12,547 nt of DNA, taken from positions 1 through 12,547 of the forward strand of contig NZAS01000081.1 of the NCBI GenBank assembly GCA_002686195.1. The letters are read 5' to 3'. Below are positions 1 to 5,836 of this stretch, piece by piece. Positions within the stretch are counted from its first letter, which is position 1; each line of letters opens with the position of its first letter. The notes below the pieces were generated by a model that was not told the DNA's origin, did not search any database, and saw only the letters and a list, made by a program, of their open reading frames with translations. The DNA is from Candidatus Pacearchaeota archaeon (GTDB lineage: Archaea; Nanoarchaeota; Nanoarchaeia; Pacearchaeales; GW2011-AR1). The position numbers were made by a program, and so were the translations under genes.

Positions 1-1
1 A

Positions 2-1747
2 GCACCGAAGAAGCGCATTGTCTTGGATGATTCGTTCGATGTCATAGCTATCCCAGCGGGCACATTCAATCTTGCGGGGGTTACGCTTACCAACGGGCAG
101 GTTGACAATCACGAGAAATATCCTGTTACGAGCATCAGCTGGGACGCCGGCACCGACATGCAGAATATATCGCGAATGGAGAACATCTGGACCATCGCCA
201 CCAGCGGCCCGGGTGCTGGAACACCGTTTTCGTACACCACAGATACCCACGTCGTGTTGGAGCACTGTCTCTTTGCTAATTCGCAGCCTACTGGGGATGC
301 CGTGTTTGCCGTCTCGGGCGGATCTAAGGTCTACTTCCGGCTGCATGATACTGTCATGGGCATAAATTTGGGGCTTGGAGAAGGAGGCCCTGTCGTGGAG
401 TGTTCAGGTACGGATACTCTTGAGTTTGTGTTGCGCGGGACCAGCCTTATTGGAGATGACTGCCTTTTTGGCGCAGCGGGAGATACAATTGCAAGCGTAG
501 AGTTGTGTCCGGGGGGCGCCTTTTCCGCTACCCAGGACAACTGGATCTCCGCACTCCCGGCTATGGTTTCCCCTGCAGGCAACGTAGACTTTGACGCCAC
601 GGGCATGACCACGGCTACGGCAACAAGCGTACAGGGTGCAATTGAAGATCTGGATGGAGCTATTGATGGGCATATAGATGGGACTTATCTTCATTCAGAA
701 ATTGATACACATATGGATGCTACAGATAATCCTCATGGAACTGATATTGGAAACTTGGGAAGCGGCACGCTTGCCGAGCTTAATGCGGCAATTACAGATT
801 TTGACCTTGATGCTACAGGTAGCGCTCGTCCTCCAGCGGCTCATGTGTCAGAACATTTGACCGGTGGTTCAGACGAAATTGGAGTATTTGGGGGAGCAAA
901 CGGAGGAGACGGAACCGAAGGACTTGTTCCGCCGCCCCTTGTTGCCGATGCTGTAAAGTTTTTAAAAGGAGATGGATCTTGGCAAGACGTTTCTGCGGGA
1001 GCAGATGGGTCCGCCCCTATAGCTAGATCGTTTCTAACTGAATACGGCTTATCCGGAAATCTTGAGATTGATGAAGTTCCGAATGCAGAGATAGAGCTGT
1101 TAAGAGGCTTTACTTATGAGTTTTTTGAAGCAGTATTAACATCTCCAGCAGGCCATCCTTTCATTATATCAACAAGCTCAGAAGGTGCAGCGCTTGCGAC
1201 TAGCCTGCCGTCTGATCCTGAGGATTATGATTATTACGAAGATGGTAATAACATAATATTTAGACCTTCTCATGATGCTGCAATCACTTCTTATTATTAT
1301 CATTGTGACGATCATGCCGGAGAAGGCGGCACTATTTTATTAAGCACCTTGGGAGAGCATGATGAGGGCGGCGGAGCTATTGTTAACCCATATGTTTTCA
1401 CACAAGGAAATGGTAATCCATTAACTCCCTATGTTATTGCCCCAGATGCATACCATATAGGCGTAGAAACTTCATTCGGCACTCTGCTTATGAGTCTTCC
1501 AGATCCAGATGTGTCAGAGGTTGGCTTGACATATATAATATCTGATGTCGAAGGAGCTGCTGGATCAAGCAACATTGACATACAGGTGGTCGATGGCATC
1601 GGAGCGCCCATTGCGAGCAAGTTTATGGAGCAAGACGGCGTTCAGATAAATACTAATTGGGGATATGTTCAGGTTGTAAATGTAGAAAGAGCCGGAAACG
1701 ACAGAATGTGGATCATCGTAAGTTCTTTTGGTACAGTCTTATTTTAA
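2..1747 (+). CDS. Tail fibre/appendage-type protein with cupredoxin-like segment, 5'-partial
   Basis: The frame is open from base 2, so the true start lies upstream; the TTG at 23 has no ribosome binding site and is not preferred. Residue numbers here count from that TTG. Residues 1-180 are Gly/Thr/Val-rich with short repeating strands, as in beta-helical appendages. Residues 200-290 hold motifs common in phage fibres: a VQGAIEDLD segment, DNPHG, and HLTGGSDEI. Residues 360-440 resemble the cupredoxin-like segment of marine phage virion proteins: RGFTYEF, then H378 in GHPF, then YYYHCDDHAGEGG with C428 and H431. The C-terminus (about 460-574) is another beta-rich region. Bases before about 655 are clearly GC-rich and those after are AT-rich, suggesting a mosaic origin. 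Role as a virion fibre or baseplate appendage is inferred from these motifs; the exact family is not recognised. Confidence 0.75.
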   Translation, partial: APKKRIVLDDSFDVIAIPAGTFNLAGVTLTNGQVDNHEKYPVTSISWDAGTDMQNISRMENIWTIATSGPGAGTPFSYTTDTHVVLEHCLFANSQPTGDAVFAVSGGSKVYFRLHDTVMGINLGLGEGGPVVECSGTDTLEFVLRGTSLIGDDCLFGAAGDTIASVELCPGGAFSATQDNWISALPAMVSPAGNVDFDATGMTTATATSVQGAIEDLDGAIDGHIDGTYLHSEIDTHMDATDNPHGTDIGNLGSGTLAELNAAITDFDLDATGSARPPAAHVSEHLTGGSDEIGVFGGANGGDGTEGLVPPPLVADAVKFLKGDGSWQDVSAGADGSAPIARSFLTEYGLSGNLEIDEVPNAEIELLRGFTYEFFEAVLTSPAGHPFIISTSSEGAALATSLPSDPEDYDYYEDGNNIIFRPSHDAAITSYYYHCDDHAGEGGTILLSTLGEHDEGGGAIVNPYVFTQGNGNPLTPYVIAPDAYHIGVETSFGTLLMSLPDPDVSEVGLTYIISDVEGAAGSSNIDIQVVDGIGAPIASKFMEQDGVQINTNWGYVQVVNVERAGNDRMWIIVSSFGTVLF

Positions 1748-1750
1748 TTC

Positions 1751-1774
1751 AAGCTGAGTCAAGCTTTTGATTTT
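1751..1774 (+). terminator. Weak terminator-like hairpin
   Basis: AAGCT (1751-1755) and AGCTT (1762-1766) form a 5-bp stem with a 6-base loop, followed by a T-rich stretch broken by GA. It sits four bases after the fibre-gene stop codon. The stem is short and only partly GC, so termination would be inefficient at best. Confidence 0.3.
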
Positions 1775-1788
1775 AGTAATATATAGAC

Positions 1789-2202
1789 ATGACACACGAA
1801 CAGGCCCTTGGGACAGTTATATATTGGCTGCAAAGCAAGGGTTATTTTGTAGACTTTGCCAGAGATGGCGACGACTCTGTCGATAGAGAGGCAAAAATTG
1901 TATCCATCAACAGCACCAGATCATTAGAAACGCAGCTTTATACGCTTCTTCACGAATGTGGACACGTACTGGTCTCAGAGAGTGACAACATAGTAAATGG
2001 CGCAGAAGAAGTTTTGGGCAAATATGGCGAAAAGACAAAAATATATAAGACGTTTACAGTGATTGAAGAGGTAGAGGCTTGGAAGAGGGGCCTTAAGCTA
2101 GCAGGGAGATTACATGTGCCAGTTGATAAAAAGAAGTGGAATCGAGATGTTGCTAGAGCGATTACTTCATATATGAAATGGGCAACAGATCAACAGATAT
2201 AA
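1789..2202 (+). CDS. HExxH metallopeptidase-like protein
   Basis: This 137-residue protein has the zinc-protease motif H55-E56-C-G-H59 in a hydrophobic helix (TLLHECGHVLV). An EEVEAW segment follows, in which E96 could be the third zinc ligand. That spacing and the short length fit the ImmA/IrrE-like or 'minigluzincin' class of HExxH proteins, which are frequent in phages. The substrate is unknown. No signal peptide or membrane segment is visible, so it is probably intracellular or packaged. The ATG at 1789 lacks a clear Shine-Dalgarno sequence, though it is the first ATG of the frame and directly begins the conserved part. The gene is convergent with the next one, with a 3-base gap between the stop codons. 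Confidence 0.8.
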   Translation: MTHEQALGTVIYWLQSKGYFVDFARDGDDSVDREAKIVSINSTRSLETQLYTLLHECGHVLVSESDNIVNGAEEVLGKYGEKTKIYKTFTVIEEVEAWKRGLKLAGRLHVPVDKKKWNRDVARAITSYMKWATDQQI

Positions 2203-2205
2203 TCT

Positions 2206-2454
2206 TTAATTTTCTTCGCCACCATTTATACTTGATAGAGAGGCCATAAGACTATTTTCAGATATTAAATTTATATTTACTATTAAGTGTACAGCTTTTT
2301 CATCTTTTAGTATTTTAGAGATTGCTTTATTCATCTTATCTATAATAACTTCTTTTTTATCTTCATCAGATTCCAAGACACACTCTACGTTAAGTTCTAT
2401 AAAATATTTATTTGAAATGCTCATATCGTTATATTCATTTAATGTTTTATTCAT
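2206..2454 (-). CDS. Small acidic protein of unknown function
   Basis: An 82-residue minus-strand frame with an alternating strand/helix/strand pattern: a beta-type stretch around YFIELNVECVL, an amphipathic Lys/Asp-rich helix, then a strand around AVHLIVNINLI. I do not recognise the family. In favour of a real gene: it fills the space between a convergent and a divergent neighbour almost exactly, its composition matches the AT-rich genes nearby, and a promoter-like sequence lies upstream on its strand. Against it: no Shine-Dalgarno sequence precedes the ATG. Confidence 0.6.
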   Translation of the reverse strand: MNKTLNEYNDMSISNKYFIELNVECVLESDEDKKEVIIDKMNKAISKILKDEKAVHLIVNINLISENSLMASLSSINGGEEN

Positions 2455-2481
2455 AGACTTTAAATATTTTGCTGTTCAAAA

Positions 2482-2511
2482 ATAATCTATGCGGTACTAT
2501 TTTATAGTCAA
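2482..2511 (-). promoter_or_regulatory. Candidate sigma70-type promoter for the small minus-strand gene
   Basis: Read on the minus strand there is TTGACT (2511-2506), an 18-base spacer, then GATTAT (2487-2482). Transcription would start about 20 bases before the ATG at 2454. The -35 matches consensus at 5 of 6 positions and the -10 at 4 of 6. Predicted by eye only. Confidence 0.35.
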
Positions 2512-2512
2512 A

Positions 2513-2518
2513 AGGAGG
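2513..2518 (+). promoter_or_regulatory. Strong ribosome binding site of dut
   Basis: AGGAGG lies five bases before the ATG at 2524 and fixes that start. Confidence 0.85.
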
Positions 2519-2523
2519 AAGCT

Positions 2524-3048
2524 ATGGCCAAAACAAAAATCAAAGTTGAACTATTAACCGAAGAAGCTCAAGTGCCAACGAGGGCTCATAATACAGATAC
2601 AGGATATGATTTAACATTTACAGGTATAGAAAAAATTGTAGGTGATGTTATATTCTTTAATACAGGGCTTTCTTTGCAACCTCCAAAGGGATATTACTTT
2701 GAAGTGGTTCCAAGAAGCAGCATTTCCAAGCTGCCACTCTCCATGGCCAACTCTGTCGGAGTGATTGACGAGTCTTATACTGGAGAGGTTTTGGTTCCAG
2801 TAAGGGTTCATCATCAGGCTATGGGCGGAGACCCTGCTCGGGTAACCTTTCCAAATGGAATAGTTAAAGTATTTGGCCGCAGGCCACAGTCTATGTCTTC
2901 TTTGGCAGATTTGGTTTTAAAACATAAATCAAAACTTTTTCAAGCTGTTCTTAGAAAAAGAAACGATTGCGATTTTATTGTGCAAGAAATAGAGGAAACA
3001 AGCAGAGGAGAAGGAGGTTTTGGCAGCACAGATTCATCTTTAGACTAA
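2524..3048 (+). CDS. dut: dUTP diphosphatase (dUTPase), trimeric type with internal insertion
   Basis: Hydrolyses dUTP to dUMP and pyrophosphate, keeping uracil out of DNA and feeding dTMP synthesis. The five trimeric-dUTPase motifs can be followed: motif 1 around NTDTGYDL (23-30), motif 2 PRSSISK (63-69), motif 3 GVIDESYTGEV (79-89) with catalytic D82 and substrate-discriminating Y85, motif 4 reduced to KLFQAVL with Q140, and motif 5 RGEGGFGSTD (161-170). About 35 extra residues (roughly 101-136) separate motifs 3 and 4, explaining the 174-residue length against the usual 145-155. The last Gly of the motif 5 STG is Asp here. The start is fixed by a strong AGGAGG. No partner thymidylate gene is in the window. 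Confidence 0.93.
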   Translation: MAKTKIKVELLTEEAQVPTRAHNTDTGYDLTFTGIEKIVGDVIFFNTGLSLQPPKGYYFEVVPRSSISKLPLSMANSVGVIDESYTGEVLVPVRVHHQAMGGDPARVTFPNGIVKVFGRRPQSMSSLADLVLKHKSKLFQAVLRKRNDCDFIVQEIEETSRGEGGFGSTDSSLD

Positions 3049-3059
3049 TAAAGTGCCTA

Positions 3060-3065
3060 TATAAT
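3060..3065 (+). promoter_or_regulatory. Candidate -10 element after dut
   Basis: A perfect TATAAT in the short gap between dut and the next small gene, 54 bases before its ATG. No convincing -35 lies at 16-18 bases, so either it is a weak promoter or the match is chance in AT-rich DNA. Confidence 0.3.
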
Positions 3066-3119
3066 GAAAGCACAAAGTTTTCATTGATCTTTTTCACACA
3101 GGGAATATAGGAGGTTGTC

Positions 3120-3314
3120 ATGGAAAATACCTTCCTTGATGCACTAGCTAGGTTTAGTGCTCATAAAGATAAGAAGTCTATAATGTTTTTGGAATATGTA
3201 TTAAAAAAATATTTTAATGATAGGAGGTGCTTTATGCAAATGAAAGACGCAATACCATATTTGGAGAAGAATGATAGAGAGCAATTAACTATAATCATGG
3301 AGGAGATCATTTAA
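3120..3314 (+). CDS. Small protein of unknown function with possible internal start
   Basis: A 64-residue, mostly helical, charged protein; family not recognised. The ATG is preceded by AGGAGG at 3109-3114 with five-base spacing, so translation from here is well supported. A second perfect AGGAGG (3222-3227) lies six bases upstream of an in-frame ATG at 3234 (residue 39). A 26-residue C-terminal product could therefore be made as well. The gene lies between dut and topA; its stop is followed by a 112-base gap holding a long inverted repeat. Confidence 0.7.
   Translation: MENTFLDALARFSAHKDKKSIMFLEYVLKKYFNDRRCFMQMKDAIPYLEKNDREQLTIIMEEII
3222..3227 (+). promoter_or_regulatory. Internal ribosome binding site inside the small gene
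   Basis: A perfect AGGAGG six bases before an in-frame ATG (3234). It encodes two rare-type AGG arginine codons in the longer frame, so its presence is not required by ordinary codon choice. Confidence 0.5.
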
Positions 3315-3338
3315 AAGATTATATAGCTTTAAAAAAAT

Positions 3339-3400
3339 ATACCAATGGAATTTATTAAAACTTTTCATATTTTATAGTTAAGTTTAAATTTCATTGGTAT
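3339..3400. repeat. Long inverted repeat upstream of topA
   Basis: The left arm ATACCAATGGAATTTA (3339-3354) pairs with the right arm TAAATTTCATTGGTAT (3385-3400). All 16 positions pair, one of them as G-T (G-U in RNA). The 30-base loop contains TATTTTATAGT (3368-3378), a sequence also found before dut. It may be a leader-RNA hairpin for topA, an operator flanking a promoter, or a terminator of the upstream small gene. A run of T (3403-3406) after the right arm can pair with the A run at 3331-3337, which weakens the terminator reading. Confidence 0.75.
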
Positions 3401-3414
3401 CATTTTATGGCGCA

Positions 3415-3420
3415 AAGGAG
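3415..3420 (+). promoter_or_regulatory. Ribosome binding site that decides the topA start
   Basis: AAGGAG lies six bases before ATG 3427. This excludes the longer TTG start at 3394, which lies inside the inverted-repeat arm and would add 11 residues not found in topoisomerases. Confidence 0.85.
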
Positions 3421-3426
3421 TTTGTC

Positions 3427-5499
3427 ATGCCGTTAGTGCTTATAGAGTCTCCAAACAAGATTTCTAAGCTGAGAAAAATTCTCGGAAATAGCTATACCAT
3501 TATGGCTTCAGTTGGACATATCATGGATTTGTCCAAAAAGAATATGGGTATAGATGCGGAAACGTTTGAGGCTAATTACAAAATTAATTCAGATAAAAGA
3601 GATATTGCTAAAGAAATAAAACGTGAAGCAAAAAATCATGAAATTATTTATATAGCTACAGATCCAGATAGGGAGGGTGAGGCGATAGCTTTTCATCTAG
3701 CGACCCTGCTGCCAAAGAGGGGTGTTAATATACACCGCGTAAGATTTAACGCAATAACAAAGGAAGCTGTTAAAAAGGCAATTAAGAATCCAGAAACATT
3801 GGATGACAACCTTTACAATGCCCAGCAGGCCCGCAGGATAACCGACAGGCTCGTTGGCTTCAAGGTAAGCCCTGTGATGTGGAACAAGGGCCTTAGAGGC
3901 ACCAGCGCAGGCAGAGTGCAGTCTGTGGCCTTAAGGATAATATCCGAAAGAGAAAAGGCTATTAAGGCTTTCCTTCCAGAGGAATATTGGGAAATCAATG
4001 TTGAGACAGATTTGGATTTCAATGCAGATTTCTGGGGAGTAAATGGAAAAGACTTTAAAATAAAAAATAAGGCAGAAGCCGATAAAATTGTTTTGGCCAT
4101 GAATGAAAAGCATGATCTTGTCGTTATAGATCATACAAATAAGCAGCGAAGCAGAAAGCCTGCTCCGCCGTTCATAACCTCCACTCTGCAACAAGCTGCA
4201 AGCAACAAGTTTGGATGGGGAGCTAAGAAGACTATGGGTGTAGCACAGGCCTTGTTTAGTCAGGGGCTAATTACATATCATAGAACTGATAGCACGCGAA
4301 CAGATCCTCAAAAGATAACAGACCTTAGGGCTAACATATTAAAGGATCATGGTAAAAAATATTTATCTACAAATGTTATAAACTATGGACCGAAAGCATC
4401 TTCTCAAGATGCTCACGAAGCTATTCGCCCGACTTATGACTCTCCGGTTTCTAGTCTTGGAAGCGATGAAAAAAGATTATTTAACTTAATAGACTCTAGG
4501 TTTACAGCGTCTCAAATGGCAGAAGCAAAGTTTGGGCAAGTTGCTGTAAAATTTGAATATCCTGGAAAAAAGGATAAGTATAATTTTAAAAAGAATGGAA
4601 GCACCTTGATCTTCGATGGATTCCTAAAAGTCTATGGAGAAATAAAGGATGACGTTATTCTTCCACCGCTATCTGTTGGACAAGCGGTTTCCTGGAGCAA
4701 GGTTGTTCCTACTCAACATTTTACAAAGCCGCCTTCAAGATTTTCTGATGCTTCTATAATTAAGCTTTTAGAGAAGGAGGGTGTCGGCAGGCCGAGCACT
4801 TATGCTTCTATTTTGGATACGTTATTAGATAGAAAATATATAGAAAGACAGAAGAAAGCCCTTATAGCAACAGAGATAGGGATTATGGTTTCTGATTATC
4901 TTTCTGCAAATTTTCCAACGATTGTGGATACCAAGTTTACATCCAAGATGGAATCAAATCTAGACAAAATAGCCGATGGCCAAATGGACTATATAGATAC
5001 TTTGAAACTATTTAATGGTGATTTAGATACACAAATAGACAAAGCAATAACATCGGGCCTTCCTGATACTTTTACGGTTGAGGTTGATTGTCCCAAGTGT
5101 TCATCTAATATGATTAAAAGAATTTCCAAGCATGGACCATTCCTTGGATGTATTGATTGGCCAAATTGTGATGGATCTTTATCAATAGATGGAGAGGATA
5201 AAAAGTCGGAAGCTGTAGAGACTGGTCACAAGTGTCCAAAGTGTTCAAACATATTGGTTGTAAGAACGGGCAGAAATGGAAAGTTTTATGGCTGCAAGTC
5301 ATATCCTGCATGCAAATATACAGCTATGATCGGAGAAGACGAGAAGCCCGTCGAGGCCAAAAAGTCAAAGGCAAAGTCTACAGGCGTTGACTGTCCGAAG
5401 TGCAAAAAAGGTGAGATGTTAGAAAGAAAAGGTAAGTATGGAAAGTTCTATGGATGCTCCGGCTTTCCAAAATGTAGAAACATAATGAAAACAATATAG
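3427..5499 (+). CDS. topA: DNA topoisomerase I (type IA)
   Basis: Relaxes negative supercoils by cutting one DNA strand and forming a 5'-phosphotyrosyl intermediate. The 690 residues begin with a Toprim domain: E7 in LIESPNK, and the metal-binding D79-P-D81-R-E83-G-E in an ATDPDREGEAIAFH stretch. The catalytic tyrosine is Y284 within GLITYHRTDS. A further conserved type IA segment, KEGVGRPSTYASI, follows later. The C-terminus holds three four-cysteine zinc ribbons, at C555/C558/C575/C581, C603/C606/C623/C629 and C656/C659/C677/C683. Length and layout are those of a complete bacterial enzyme, so it looks functional. I chose ATG 3427 because of the Shine-Dalgarno sequence and because MPLVLIESP aligns with family starts. 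In a phage it may adjust template supercoiling for replication or late transcription. Confidence 0.97.
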   Translation: MPLVLIESPNKISKLRKILGNSYTIMASVGHIMDLSKKNMGIDAETFEANYKINSDKRDIAKEIKREAKNHEIIYIATDPDREGEAIAFHLATLLPKRGVNIHRVRFNAITKEAVKKAIKNPETLDDNLYNAQQARRITDRLVGFKVSPVMWNKGLRGTSAGRVQSVALRIISEREKAIKAFLPEEYWEINVETDLDFNADFWGVNGKDFKIKNKAEADKIVLAMNEKHDLVVIDHTNKQRSRKPAPPFITSTLQQAASNKFGWGAKKTMGVAQALFSQGLITYHRTDSTRTDPQKITDLRANILKDHGKKYLSTNVINYGPKASSQDAHEAIRPTYDSPVSSLGSDEKRLFNLIDSRFTASQMAEAKFGQVAVKFEYPGKKDKYNFKKNGSTLIFDGFLKVYGEIKDDVILPPLSVGQAVSWSKVVPTQHFTKPPSRFSDASIIKLLEKEGVGRPSTYASILDTLLDRKYIERQKKALIATEIGIMVSDYLSANFPTIVDTKFTSKMESNLDKIADGQMDYIDTLKLFNGDLDTQIDKAITSGLPDTFTVEVDCPKCSSNMIKRISKHGPFLGCIDWPNCDGSLSIDGEDKKSEAVETGHKCPKCSNILVVRTGRNGKFYGCKSYPACKYTAMIGEDEKPVEAKKSKAKSTGVDCPKCKKGEMLERKGKYGKFYGCSGFPKCRNIMKTI

Positions 5500-5546
5500 T
5501 TTTCCTCTATTAATTATTTTATAATTTACGAACTTAAGGGTATATT

Positions 5547-5807
5547 ATGTCTTATAAAATAAAAGATGATATTATAAAGATAATGGATGAACAAATAAAT
5601 CCTGGATTAGCTTCACATGGTGGATACGTTGAACTAAATAGCGTAGAGCCATGCGGAGACAGTTGGGAGGTTGTGTTTAACTTTATGGGAGGGTGTCATG
5701 GATGTCCAAGCTCCCTCGGGTATACTCTCAGTTCAATAGAAATGTTATTGAGAGAGGAATTAAATGCACCTACACTCCTGGTTAAAAGCTCAGCAGCCTT
5801 ATACTAG
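5547..5807 (+). CDS. NifU/Nfu C-terminal-domain Fe-S cluster protein
   Basis: An 86-residue single-domain protein matching the Nfu domain along its length: INPGLASHGGYVEL (17-30), a central beta region, then MGGCHGCPSS with the CxxC pair C50 and C53 that holds a 4Fe-4S cluster at a dimer interface, then a helix beginning TLSSIEMLL. Family members carry and deliver Fe-S clusters to target proteins. Only the scaffold domain is present, without the A-type domain of NfuA or the N-terminal domain of NifU. The start has a modest AAGGG six bases upstream. It stands 47 bases after topA and 29 before the large fusion gene, so it may be cotranscribed with either. Its client protein is not evident in this window. 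Confidence 0.9.
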   Translation: MSYKIKDDIIKIMDEQINPGLASHGGYVELNSVEPCGDSWEVVFNFMGGCHGCPSSLGYTLSSIEMLLREELNAPTLLVKSSAALY

Positions 5808-5836
5808 ATTTAAAAAAGTCAAGACAAGGGAAGGTT

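Noticed and set aside
331..694. Two overlapping minus-strand frames in the first fibre gene
   Set aside because: They sit in the GC-rich block where stop codons are rare, overlap each other and the fibre frame, and show no recognisable motifs.
3063..3089. AATGAAA/TTTCATT hairpin after dut as a terminator
   Set aside because: The stem is seven AT-rich pairs with a nine-base loop and the following T run is interrupted; too weak to call.
3394..3426. Longer topA start at TTG 3394
   Set aside because: It lies inside the inverted-repeat arm, lacks a ribosome binding site, and adds residues before the conserved LIESP start; ATG 3427 has AAGGAG at six bases.
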